Below are positions 51,492 to 64,000 of a DNA stretch of 64,000 nt, in pieces. The stretch lies in NCBI GenBank assembly GCA_027574665.1, contig CM050654.1:21148222-21212221 (forward strand). Reading direction: 5' to 3'. Numbering within the stretch: the stretch's first letter is position 1; each line of letters starts with the position of its first letter. A program made the translations under genes and the position numbers. The stretch comes from Rhynochetos jubatus. Taxonomy: Eukaryota; Chordata; Aves; Eurypygiformes; Rhynochetidae. The notes under the pieces are model-generated. The model was not told the origin of the DNA, searched no databases, and saw only the letters and a list, made by a program, of their open reading frames with translations.

Positions 51492-51557
51492 GAACTGAGA
51501 TTTCAGTGTCTACACAAAGTGCCTCACTACTATATGCAATGCAGCCTGTGAAATAAA
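51492..51557 (+). other. Terminal-exon-like segment: strong acceptor then AATAAA (unconfirmed)
   Basis: A very strong acceptor (GATTTCTCTTTCTTCCCCAG, ending 51491) is followed by a short open stretch, GTEISVSTQSASLLYAMQPVK. Its stop codon overlaps an AATAAA signal at 51552-51557. An acceptor, stop and poly(A) signal in that order is the layout of a small last exon. The downstream sequence has only a modest T/G-rich element, and no upstream exon partner is established, so chance is likely. Confidence 0.13.
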
Positions 51558-54500
51558 CCTGCAAGACTGTATTTACCATGTCAGCTTTCATAAAAATCTG
51601 GTTTTAAACATCTCCAAGTTTTAAAATCTCAGCAGCTGTTAGAAGCTTTGCCTCTTTGCTGGCCTGTTGCCGTCTGCACTAAGCAGTGCCGAGAGCTGCA
51701 CGTCTCATTGTCGTGGCCAGTGCTTACGCTGGCACACTCTGACAGCCCCTGCTCAAATCCCACATATGACATTTTATTAAACCATGCAGTTATCACCATA
51801 ATCCCACATTAGGGCCTGAGGAACCTAGCTCGGATAGTAGTGTGTATTTTCAGTTCAAAGCCTGCAGCCAGGAGATTATTAAATCCCCCAACTGTGAGAA
51901 AATGTTCCCATCCCAGAGTCAAACCAGTGAGAAAGCACACAGCTCCCCCAGATCCCGCTTTAGGCTGTAGTCAAATAATTTGCTCCACATTTTCAGATTG
52001 GTGAAATTAATTTCCCTTACATCCCAAACCCACCATCAAGAGTTTTTGCATCTTCCTCAACTGCTGGATAAAAGATGCATGACTTGGGCTTTCCGTACTC
52101 TGCAGACGAGAAAAAATAAAGGCTTTTGACCCCATTTCAGAGTTCCCAAATTTCTTGTGCCCAGCCACCCACCCAACTAATAATGCTTTGCCTGGACAGG
52201 GCATCACACAGCACTTCTCACCAGAATTTGTCACCCTCTATGAAGCATTAATTCATATACAGATCACATATAATCAGATGAGACAGCTAAAGGACCAGTC
52301 CCACCGACAAACGATGCTGTTCTTTCACAGAATCAGCACCAAATACTAGAACCACGTGGTAGTAATGAACAAAGTTGCCCATCTTACCCCACCAAAAAAT
52401 GAGAGAGCACACTTGCACATATCAGCAGGCTTGCACAAACTGGGAACTGAGTACATCTCCAAAAATGCAGGCTTGGAGAGATGAGAGATAGCAGCATCAT
52501 GACAAGGAACTAGATAGACTTCAGGAGGTGCAGTATCTCTTATCCCATATACCACTACGCCACATCACTAAGTTAAGGGCTTGGAGAAAGTGTTGATTCT
52601 CTCTGCAGGGGAATAAAGCTTGTACCTACTGCACATAAAAAATAAAATGCCGAGACTGTTGAGAATCAAGAGAACAAAGCAACACCTCTCTGATTTCTAA
52701 TTCCACAAGGTAATGGTGTTAACATTAATGAGCCAAGAAAACCCTTGCCACTCATTTTTAAATGTTCATTCGTGTTCTACACTCTGCACCGGATCCATCA
52801 GCGACTTGCAGGTTCAAAGACTGCAAGGGAGATGGTGTTCCTCAGGGCTACAAGCAAAGAAATAATGTAGTACTTTAATCACAGACCATCTCTAAGTGGA
52901 AACCATAAATTAAGGATCTATACCTTTATTACAGCTTTCCTTGAGAAATGTTATGTATTTTACAGAATAATAATTTCAGTTCTAAGTAGACTTTATCAAC
53001 GTCTACAGGTGTTTTAATCATCTATTGGTATATACTTACTGGTAGTTTGATGGAGCATGTTCTACAGCACTAATAAAAAATATTGATCTATAGCTCTAGA
53101 GTACCTTAGCATTGAGTCATAAATCCCATTTCAATAGGACTTATTAATGTGATATTTTTTTCTTTTTGTGATTTAATGCACTGTTGCTATTTTATGCTAA
53201 ATTTAGCTTTCCCACATGAGGCTCATAAACCAGAGAGCAGACAAAAGAATGGTGATAAACCATGTCATCACAGATAAATGTAAAAGAATATAAATTAGAC
53301 ACACATCTCTGTCAAAGACGTAGATGCTTCTGTTGGAGATCTTTGACCACAGCAATAACTTTTCTCCAAAATCCCCTCATTATCTCCCTCCCTTCGTTTC
53401 TTCATCCGCCTTAAATACCTTACGCTTAGTCTCAGCTTGACTTCCAAATATTCACACACACAAAGCACTATTATGGACATAGTGCCTGACATTGGTGAAA
53501 TTCATGAAATATTTTGAAAGTTTGACACCTAATTTTTTTAGAAGAGTTTCTGAACACTTTAAGTGACAGATTCAGGGCTACATGCAGCTGCAGTGTGGAG
53601 GAAACAAATGAAGCAAGCTGCTCTCCCATCCCAGGAACTGGCAACTCTGTCATACAGCATGATGGGGGGGCAGGCACCATAGTACCTTGGGACTCCCGCT
53701 AACCCTGTACCAAAAATTTGCTGTCAGATCACTTTCAAAGGTTCTAATGAGATGGCTGATTCACTGCATATATTTTTTTGATATTATGAAACCTTGGGTC
53801 TTCCAGAAATGTCACAGGTTTTCAGGCTACTTTACAAGGTAGATGTGAAACAAATCAGTCATTATGCCTTGCCAACTTAAAATCCAAGAAATACTGAATT
53901 TGAGCATCATGCAGATGAAATTTGATTAAAAGAAATTGCAAAAATCAAGGTGTAGTTTCTGATGACAAACTGCATGAATTTGTTTTCATTGTTACATTAT
54001 GATACTCACTAAGGTCCTTTCAGCTGTGTTTGGCCTGTATCAGAGTGCCGTTACTTCGCTTTTATGATGTTAATGACAATAGCAATAATTTTAAAAAGGC
54101 AAATATCAGCTAACACAGAGCCATCTTGAGTTTGTTTTGTGGCTGTGCATCTAGAAATATTTGCTACAATTACTCACGTAGCTGGGGCAGCTGTGTGCAT
54201 CATATGTTGCTGGTTTGAGAATTGTGTGCTATTTTGGACAAGGCAGGCAGGCCTTTTGAATAAGCAGCTTTAGGATCTTTCTTGGTAGATGGCAATAGTG
54301 GCTAAATGATTAAATGCCGGAGATGGCAAAAATAACAAGTCAGTACTAATTGTCAAATTTTTAGGGTGTCATAGAATAACGATGGCACACAGCTTTTGCA
54401 AGAGGAAATTATCCAGCTTTGCTAGCCCATTCAGATGCCAAGCTCCAAATTTGCTTGTTTGATTGGGCTGGCGTCCTTTCCTCAGAGCCCAGAAAAAGCT

Positions 54501-56788
54501 CCCATAAGCTTTCATTGGCCTAAATCAGAAACATCTGTTAAAGGCATGAATCACTCATTGGTTGAGACCAACAGTCAGAGACCTGCACGAGAGCAGAATT
54601 TTTTCTCCTCGGATAGGTGACAGTTCAGTCATATGCCATCCTTACTCTGCATGACAACCTATGCATATATTTCACTGAATTGCTAACCCAGCCCCAGCCT
54701 GCATCTTTCTTTCAGCTCTCTTAGTGATATTCTAACATTAAAATTAAACATCCTACACATTTCCGTCTTCCTTCAAACCGGTGCTTTGATACTCTTCACA
54801 ACAGCATACAAATGCATTAGAAGCTCCAGAAAGCTAAGAAAAACATAGAAGTCTTACTAATCCTTCAGAGTAGCTGAAGTACAGTGGAAACATAAACTTA
54901 AGCATTAATTTCTTTTCCATCTCATGCTGTTCTGTTTTAGAAACAGAGATTTGATTTAGGGCATTCTGTGAAACCACTTCTAGCTGATGCACGCTACAGA
55001 CTTACCGGGATCCACATCATTGCTGATTTTGAGGAAGACGTAAGGCCCCATCTACAGGTTTCAGCTATACCCCACTGAAATAAGCACAAACACAGGACTG
55101 TTAAGCACGTTAACTGTGAAGTGTCCGTGTTAGGGTATGTTTGGCTGGCTGTGCTAATTGCATCCAAACCCCCACACCCACGCTCCTGCTGGCACTGCTC
55201 CATCTCCCCATTTACTATAGCTCTGCCTCTTTCCCTCTAATAGATTCTGGCATATTCTCCAATCCCACCATTTCTAATCCTGACATCCCTTTGCCAAATT
55301 GTGGAGGCAGCTTGGAGAAAAGGAAAAACAAAACAAAGCAACCATCATCTTCAGCTGAAACTCACCCGCCTGCATGGCTGCCTTCCAGCATGTCTGCCAA
55401 TGCCTGGTGGCTCCAGGAGCTACTGCAGGAGTGGGAAACTTGAGGGGAAGGAGAAAAAATACACAACAGGCACAGAAATGAATGTTAGTGGCTTCAAAAG
55501 GAACAGCCATCTGTTTTCCTTACTCCCTGGCAGCAGCAGGAGCTCCCTGCAGTGAGGATAGAGATTTGGCAGGTTTCCGTAACCCTGTTGAGCTTTTACT
55601 ATCCCTACCAGCATCCCCCGCCGCTTCTCTCCACACTCTCAGGCCAATTATACTTCGACTTTTTCCTGCAGCAGCAGTGCCTACACAACCTTATACTCAT
55701 GGGCACTTTAATCACCAACACCTAGTCAAAACCAGCAAAGTTCAACTGCTTAAGCATCGCATTCCTAAATTTGGAATTAATACGATTTTACAGCCGTGCG
55801 GCATACAAAGTGTAGGAAAACTGGGTTTACAATGGAGCTGAGGCAGAGTTTAGACCTGAGAAAAAGAACATGGTTTAGTTCTGTGATAGCATGGTCTGAC
55901 CTGTATCATCCAAGGTGTCAAGAAAAATTGTGTTATATTTTCCCAGTGTTCCATTTGAATTTTTATTTGCATAATGCTGCTTCCCTGTGCAGAAGGTTGC
56001 CAAGAAAACAGAGCATGAAACCTGTCACAGAAATGCAACAAAGAGGATGCAGGGGCTTATTTTCAAGTAGTTTTTAACTGATTTCAGTGTATTTCATTGC
56101 CATAAAAATAGGAATTTGCTCAGTGTTTAATATTTCTCATCGTGGTGTGCTATAGATCAAATTTTAATAAAAGCAGCAAGTGCTAGAACAAAGAATGTAA
56201 GAACATCCATTAGGCACAGTAAAAAAAACAGGTACCCACAAGCACAGTCTTCCCTTAGAGTAGCAGCTTTTTAGTACAGATCTTCAAGGCTGTTTCTGTT
56301 CTCCATTATCACAGTTTTAATATAACTTACAATCACTTCCTGGAGACTGACTTATCCGGATTTTACAAAGCGTTATCTGCTTTAGGGAAAACCAGAGTGC
56401 TGCATGAAGTAATCTGTTGTGCAAGAGCAAGAGCAGCTGGTGTAACTTACATAAAGTGGCAAATAGCCCAATGCAATAAAATGTAAGCATATTCAGAGCA
56501 AGAGCAACTATTGGCATAGAGCAGATGCCAGAATGTGTTTCTATTTGGATCACAAATAAAAGGATCTGTTTATCTTCTATCATAATGAAGACAAAACAAC
56601 AGTACTCCATTTCCATAAATTTGGGGGTGACAGATTCCCTTTGAAATTTCAATTTTCTTATTTTATTTTTCATATATTTAGTGCTCCCAGTTACAAGGTC
56701 TGGGTTATCACACAGATCTAACCAAGTTAAATCCAATTAGTTAATTTATCTATCACCTTATTACCTTAATTGTGTGTGGGTATGGACA

Positions 56789-56840
56789 TTGGGGTTTTTT
56801 TTGGGGTGGTCTTTTGATTTTGTTTTGGTTTGGGTTTTTA
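56789..56840. repeat. T/G-rich low-complexity tract
   Basis: A run of GGGG and TTTT blocks (TTGGGGTTTTTTTTGGGGTGG and following) with only isolated A or C until about 56840. It resembles similar short tracts near 22090-22110 and 61675-61715, and looks like low-complexity sequence. Confidence 0.7.
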
Positions 56841-59800
56841 TACATAAAAGCAGAACTAACTTAAATGGAATATGAAAACTTCAAGTTTTGGCTTTGGTGT
56901 TGGGTTTGTGTTTTTTTTAAGGAAGGAAATTGGCTATTCAGATGTATAGGCCCTGCCCTAGTTTATTCTTTTCTTACTAATTGTGCTGCAGTAGTACCAG
57001 GTGTACTTGGATCTCAGGTTACTAAATGCTCTGGTCTTCTATTACCAGAAGCACACTGGAAGAAGTCTTGAACCAGGCTGCATCCCAGCTGCGATATGCA
57101 TTGTACAAACATACAGTAGTTGACAGTGCAACAAAGATTCCTGGGTTAGGGATGGGGGGAAAGATGTGACCTGCTTAAGACTTCTGAAGCTACTGAATAT
57201 AGACTAAAAATAGTAGCAATGATCTCCATCACATCGTCGTCTATTCTGTTCATGGACTTAGTAGCAATTTTATCGCTGATTGCAGAGGGTGCAGTTTCAG
57301 ACCCTATATTTTCCATATACCTGCAAAAGGAAGATGTTCTTATGAGAATTCCACCTGCTGTCCGAAGGGTTCAAGTACATATAGCCAGAGTTTTCAACCA
57401 CCTCTGCCTATAAGCCACTGGCCAAGTTCTTTGCTGAGGAGTGAAATCCCTCCATGGGTCAATGTTAACAGGTATGAGATAAAAGGAAAATATAGGGAAA
57501 GTGAAATGGCTGCTTTGATTAATTTTCTCCACCTTTTTGTGGGCAAAACTGATAATAAAACCTAACATCTTGCCTTTTGCATAGTGGTAACAGCAGTAGC
57601 ACGACTTAACTATATGTGACAGCCACAGTGACTCTTTATGCAATACTTTTAATGATCCGTGTTTAATGAGAGCTGAGACACTTCCTGGGCACTGTCCATA
57701 ACAGCCCTTCTCTGAGGCTATAGTCACACATTTCATACGAGAAGAAACTCCAGACGAAATATTTTCTTACGCTCTCTACTATGACTGTGAGGTCATCCAA
57801 AGTGAAATGAATGTTGGAATGACCCTCTGAAAAATAGGAAATAAAAGCTCAGCAGAGGGAGCCGCCCCGTTCTTCTGAGTGGATTAACCCAGCTGCCTAG
57901 AAATTTCAATTTTAATGTTGCTATTAATAAAGCCCATCATTGTGCTCGTAAGGTCATATACCTTCCACAAGTAAATTCCCACTTCCGTGTCACAAGTGGG
58001 TAGGATTTTGGATGTAATGCTTACCTCCTCCCATCTCCCTTCCCTGTAACTTCCTAGTCAAGAAGGTGCTAGTCCTAAGGAATCTACAAGAACTCACTCC
58101 AAAAGCAGCCATCCAGCCTTACTGTCAATATCTCCAGAGTGCCACCAAGTCACTGGGAAGTGAAGGGTATGTAAAGGAAGAAACGCACTCTGCAGAGAAA
58201 CCAACCAACAAAAAATACATGTTTTTTTAATAATTCCACAGTTGTGGCTTCCAGCCCATTGAACCTCCCCCATTCGTACGTAGGAATGCCGGCAAAGCTC
58301 ATCAGAGTCCATCACAGCCAAGGGACAGAAAGTTATACTTTGCACATGGATCTCTGCAAAGAAAAAAAATGAGGGGAATACCCAGTTTAGCTTGAATGTT
58401 TTGGTCTGGATAGTGCTATAGAGGCTTAGCTCTTTCTCAGCTGAGAGGAGGAATGAGGAGTTGTTCTGTTGGTATTTTGGCATTTTAGCACAATTACCTC
58501 CTGGGGCCTAAAAAGCATTTTTTTGAGCAGCAACTACCGGGTGGGTTCAATGGGTGCAGCTTGGACTAGGCACTCTCTAGCAGATGTAGCACATCATGCT
58601 GCAGAGGAATGGGGCTTGGGACCTTACACACACCACCCTCAGCAGACTTAGAGTGCTGCACTTTTCATTCCCCTTATGTGATGGATTACATGTAAATTTG
58701 ACCCTTCTTAGGAAGATCATCACTCCCAGCAGAAAGTCTGCTCCCCGGGAGAAGAGAAACAGGAGGAAATATTCCTTGAGCTCTCTCTATCCTGAAGCTA
58801 GGATTACTAATAGAGCTCCCAGCTGCTATGACAGTTTGCATAATATAATCACCTGCCTGCTGCAGTAATACAACCAAATAGACATTTGGCCACTCTACAG
58901 CTAGAAATTTCTTTTCAGCACTACAGAACCAGGCCAGTTACAAACAGGTAAGCTATAGCTAAGAGATAGGATAATCCTGTTCTGGTGTGACAGCCATCCA
59001 ATCCACTGGATGCATATATGTTTTTTTAATGGTCACTTTAGCTCTGCATTAAAGGTTTGTTCGAAGCCAAGAGCTCATTGCCCTAAGAAAACAGCATTCC
59101 TTTGGGTTAATATTTCACTTGACAGGAATCCTTTCTGGCCAGAGATCGACTATGCAAACAGGTTTGTATCTCATTGTTTCCAGGAACAAGAGTTTTTTCA
59201 AACCCTTCTCAAACACAGCTGAATCAAAATGTATACTCCCCAATTCTCTTCCTTCTATTTAAATCCGTAACTCCAGGTGTATTCTTTTCTCTGAGAATAG
59301 CATTTTTCTTTAGATTAGTTACATATTATTTAAGTACAGTGTATTTATATTAGTAACAAATTGGGCACCATAAAAGCATATGGTTTCAGAGCTCACACCT
59401 AAAAAGTCATTAGAATTATTTAGTCTCAAGGGGACATTCAGGACAAATCCCTTTCTTTTCCCCTTAGGACTATCTAGCCTCACTGGGTCTAATCTCATGT
59501 CAGGAAACATATCTTCCTGCTACATCTGTTATTATTATCTCCTCTGAGTTACATACAAGACAAACATAACATACAACAAAAATATCACATACCACTACAT
59601 TACCTAATCTTCTATTCCTGTCCCACAACAAAGAGCTCGACCTTTCTTCTAAAAGCTTTTATATTGGTAGCCACTGCTTATGTCTTGCCTTACGTATGGT
59701 GGGCAATGAAACAGTTCCTACTTTCACATTTTACTTTTGTCTCCCTAGAGCCTACTACGAGGAAGTGCACCAGATATTTGGGAATTAAGCTGGAAACAGG

Positions 59801-62531
59801 AAGACTGGGAAAAAAACACCACAATTGAGTCAGAAAAGCTAGTAAGTGATTCAAGCGCTTAAGTAAGATGACTAAGGACAGTGAATCACTGGGAAATATA
59901 AACTGGATATTGACAATAGAGTTTGCTTTTAATAATTTTGTAAAATGCTTACTTCTTTTTGAGTGCTTTGAGTTTCCCAAGAGCAAATCTTTACTGGAAA
60001 ATGTGTGTGGTAAATATAAACAAGACTGCTTCAACATATGTCTGGGCCAAGTATACTTCACCTACAACAGCTCAGTCCAACTCTTTGTGCAGGATAGGGG
60101 TAGTATTCCTCTTTGGCTTCCAAAAGGTGCATCAGACATTAACCAGCAGCAATTTTTCTAAAAAGCTAGAGCAGAATATCACTCTGTATCACTTACACAC
60201 TGATCACAAATACTTCTGATATACAAAAATATATCAGAAAAGTTTTCAGATATTAACTACTTATAGGACTAACCTCAGATTGCCTCTTCAGAGCACCCCT
60301 AATTACCTCTCTTCTGCAATAAATCAGCAATGGCATTAAGAAAGAAGGGAGTCGTGAATCCCTACCCTCATAAATGTAGACAGGAGTTCCCAGTCCACAC
60401 ACTGCCAGTGAAATCAATGCAGGTTGCACTTTGTGCCCTTCTTGGCCTTCTCAGACACAAGCAGGTGATGACTCAGAGCATATTGCTTATTTCCTCCTCT
60501 ACCCCAGTTTCCTGAGGAAGCCACAGCACTCCGTAGTATGATATGCAACAATCATATGATGGAACCAAGTCCCTCAGCCCAGTAGCAGAAGCACGTCTGT
60601 TAGTGGAATTTGTCAGCATTCTGGGTCATCCAACAAGACTGCTTGCATGTCCTGTGCTGGTACTCAGCTTGTAGTCACCACATGACAGGGAATGTCTGAA
60701 TTTTCATCAAATTCTAGATATGTGTCATCCCAGGGTGAGAAACCATGTCCTGTGATCCTCAAAAGCCTCTGTAGGAAGCTCTGTGTCTTCTATTTGAAAT
60801 GGTGGGCACCATTAAGGCTGAAGGGACAAATGTATTCATCTGCTCTCAATGCCAGCAAACGGAAGACTAGAATGCTTTAATTCCTGCTTCAGTTTCAATA
60901 GCTGTACGTGCATCAGAATTTAAAATGTCCATGCTTGATTCAATAATTTCAAGTAATGAATGGTCACTGGAACCACCGGTAGCCACAGCCTTTGGTTACC
61001 AGTTCATTAATCATTGTATCCATTAAAACGTGTCGTTCGTTTCTGGTTTAGCTACAATTTCCTGTTTTGCATTTGAGCAATAGGATGAAGATCTTTATTC
61101 TAAAACTTCTGAGCCTTCCATATTTATTTTTTTAATAGATTGCGATCAAGCTGGCTATTTACCTCGTCTTTTAAGAGCTAAATAGAGTGAACTTCATTGA
61201 AATTTTTGCTGTGTTTTTCTCAGCCCTTGACTTGCTCTTTTACTTCTTGTCTGTACAACGTCCAGTATAGCAGGTCTCTAGGTCTTTTGATTCCCTTTCT
61301 GCAAAGTGAATGGAGAACGGGTATTTGAGATGTCCTCAGCACTGGCAACAGCCTGATATGACCAAGAGCAGTCATATTGCTGCTGCCATTGCTCAGAGCA
61401 GGAGCGAGGAGAGGTTAGAGGGAAAACCCTTCTATCCCTTAATCTTCCTTCCTTTTCCAGTGTCTCTATGCTCTGTTCATAATGACATGCTTAAAATTGG
61501 ACTGTTGTAGTCCATATGATGTTTGTCCTGTTGGCTTTTCTTTTGCTATTCTGTTTTATCGATCAAGATGCCTTAAGTCAAAAAGTCTTATAAAAATCTG
61601 TGCCTATTATATTGATATGACAGAAGTTTGTAGCCTCATCCAAAAACATTAAGGTAATTTGATAAGACCTGATGGGGGAAGGGTTTGTGGGGTTTTTTGC
61701 CTTTTTTTTTTTTTAACAGATATCTCTTTTGTTTGCCTAGGTCTCTTCATACCCATTCTGGTCTACTTTTCCATTTGAATTTACTAATTTAAAGAGTATG
61801 CATGGATGCAAATGATGTGTCAAAGTTATCAATCCTTATTCTGCAATACCAGTTCTCCATTTATGAGCTTAGCTTTTAGAAACTGTTATATACCCCATCA
61901 CAAGTTTCTTGCAGATGACAGTAATTCTTCATATTATTACTTAATCTGTCAATAAATATTGGCTCAACAGTATATTTAGACTCTTAGAACACCAAACAAA
62001 GCATAAAAATGTCCAAGCCCTGACAATGATTCTGCAGTCACCAGCTTATACACTGTTATGCAGGACCACAGAAGAAGGAAGCTGGGAGGACTCTCTAGAC
62101 TGACACCTGCACTGTTCCAGCCAAGCCTTCAAGATTAAGGTTTTCTCCTACTAGAGATGGAGCAACCCCAGCCAAGTGTTTCTACGGATAACAGAGCTTC
62201 AGGGTGAAGGAAACCCACTGCATGTTCCACTTGCCAAACTGAAGGTACTTTTGTATTCGTGTGGCCTTTCTGTAGTGTCAGGTGTTAGCATTTGAGTTAG
62301 ACAGAAATGTTATGATAGTATTTATATCTCTAAACAGATATATATCCTAGAACTGGAATATTCTGTTAATTTTGAGAAACTCTGCTCAAGGAAGTCTGTT
62401 TAACACAACGTGCAAAAACATATTTTTAATTCTGTCAAAACTTACTTCATCACCTAGACACAGAAACAAGAACTGGTTAAACATTTCAGGGAAAAACAAT
62501 CAAAAGCAAAATAATTAGGCCATACAGAAAC

Positions 62532-62561
62532 ATTTTATATATAAATTTTTATATATAAAAT
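62532..62561. repeat. Perfect 14-bp AT inverted repeat with 2-base spacer
   Basis: ATTTTATATATAAA (62532-62545) is followed after TT by its exact reverse complement (62548-62561). It is a near-perfect 30-bp palindrome made only of A and T, so cruciform formation is possible. Confidence 0.9.
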
Positions 62562-64000
62562 ACTGAAATTGAAAACTGCATTGACTGCAATTCCTGTACT
62601 ATGTAGCTTCTAGGATAATGGGCTGAACATTTTCCTGCCTAGTTTATTTAATACAAATACTTCACTCTTTTTTTTTTTTTTATTCCCTAGTGACGCAGGT
62701 GTTGGGTTAATCTTTCAACTCTTGCAGAGGACGTGAGTGTAGGACAGTAATGGAATTACTTTGAGGGAGTTGGGCATCATTCACCCCTTATTGTATCTCA
62801 TTCTTCAATTATTGCAATGCAGAGCTAGAACACAAATCAAAGTTAGAGATACAGTTGCAGACCAAGATCAAAGGCAGATCATTTACAATCCAGCACTTTG
62901 TTCCTTCTAGTTAGGAGGGAAAAAATGTTTTAGCATTTTACTAGTTCTTGAGCTTCTGCACATAAATTGGGCTACAGGAGTAATTCTAAGGAAGAGCAAT
63001 GTATTATATGCTGAATACCTTCTCAGATGGTTGGATAGAGAGAGGGTATTTGAATAAATGTGTTTAGGTTTTATTAACTCCAGTGTTTTCAGCCACGTCT
63101 GCACAGAGTGATCTAGTTGAAAACAAATGCAAACAAGCAGCGTTAAAGCATGTCTAGTGTGAGCAACGGGGTGTTAGTGCTATCCTCACACATACCAAAC
63201 CAGCAAGTCTACCCACTTTTTTTATTTGCTGTTTACCCTTGTGCAGTATGTACTCTACAACTGTCTTAACACGTATTGGCATGTCTGACCTCAGTGTGAA
63301 AGACGAAAAGGATTCTTTGCTTCGCTCCATGTGTACCAGCCATTAGACCCATACAAAGCAGTAGATTATTCATCTGATTTGGTTATGCTACCCCTGACTT
63401 GATAGTGCTTCTGCTCCTTTTCTACGTGTTTTACAAAGGAAAAAAAGTATAACCAGAGAAAGCAACAGTGAACAGGGTCTGTATTTATGTAACGCCAGGT
63501 TTTTTTAGCCTGAAACAAAAGATTTTTTGTTTATCTTTAAGAATTAAGATATGCAGTACAGAACAAAGGACTGTGCAAATAAGATGGAAAGTACAATACC
63601 CAGCTTTCACCTCGCCTGACTCTCCAGAGCACACAATACCTTTCCTTTGCAAATTCCTAGTTGTGTTGAAGTGGAAATTTTAGGTTGGTATTTTGTTTCA
63701 TAATGGCCAGTCTGAAACTGCTGCCACGCAGTTGACAGAAACATTCACAACTGGATTTAAATTGAATTTGTTCAAGAAGATACAGTGCTACCGAGGGCTT
63801 CATCACTTGAAGGAACAGGAGTCAGATCACAAAATCTTCACGTAGGCACCAAAAAGTAGCACTTGAATAATTCAGCTTTGCAACTCAAATATACTTCTAT
63901 AATGGACGCGTCTAAAATACATTTTCCCTTTGAACTGATTTGTTTGACCTTTCTGTGAGGCTTGGGGACTTGGAACAGTGGGTAACTTCAAGTGAGTACA

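Larger units (their letters stand above)
43449..64000. other. Long non-coding stretch to the right window edge
   Basis: About 20.5 kb with no recognised gene, CR1 or LTR. Present are a CTCF-like site (45535-45550), a CTC/GAG trinucleotide run (48867-48896), a short CA run (50283-50298), a T/G-rich tract (56789-56840), a perfect AT hairpin (62532-62561) and a possible terminal-exon signal at 51492-51557. The blocks around 51.66-52.02, 54.04-54.62 and 57.88-58.03 kb look free of repeats, with mixed composition and homeodomain-type words, and might be conserved non-coding elements. The open frames, none above 144 codons, show no family motif. Confidence 0.5.

Overview
This window reads as nuclear DNA from a bird. 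The clearest evidence is a set of CR1 LINE 3' ends carrying the avian ATTCTATG-type octamer tail (about 17.6 kb minus, 24.5 kb plus, 43.4 kb minus) and older CR1 pieces at 22.1-22.5 kb and 38.3-38.7 kb. There are also two avian-type ERV LTR ends finishing in the ...TTAAACCAC(A/G)ACA terminus. The rest is AT-rich and CpG-poor, with long intron-like or intergenic stretches. I cannot name the species; the LTR types fit a bird, but nothing here decides the order. There is no bacterial, organellar or viral gene content.

Layout. Bases 1-67 are the end of an LTR cut by the window edge. From 68 to about 11.28 kb I see only AT-rich non-coding sequence, with a few exon-like signals. A strong CpG island spans about 11.29-12.56 kb and holds a (CA)24 microsatellite; it is the only promoter-like region in the window. 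On its minus side lies a signal-peptide-like open stretch ending at a good splice donor. On its plus side lies a short open frame that could splice into 12.70-12.82 kb. From 12.8 kb to the right edge (about 51 kb) I recognise no protein family: only CR1 fragments, one complete solo LTR with target-site duplication (32.75-33.54 kb), simple repeats (including a long G-tract at 35.1 kb), several perfect hairpins, and a few isolated exon-like segments, the best at 42.08-42.17 kb.

Interpretation. The simplest reading is a CpG-island promoter (possibly two-way) set in a gene-poor region, so that most of the window is long introns and/or gene desert. The open reading frames of 60 codons or more look like chance: AT-rich ones lack family motifs, and the long ones near 12 kb arise because GC-rich DNA has few stops. 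I found no convincing complete gene and no clearly new biological system. The leads worth checking are the CpG-island first exons, the isolated exon candidates and possible conserved non-coding blocks at 51.7-58.0 kb. All gene-level statements are inference from splice and composition signals, not from recognised homology.
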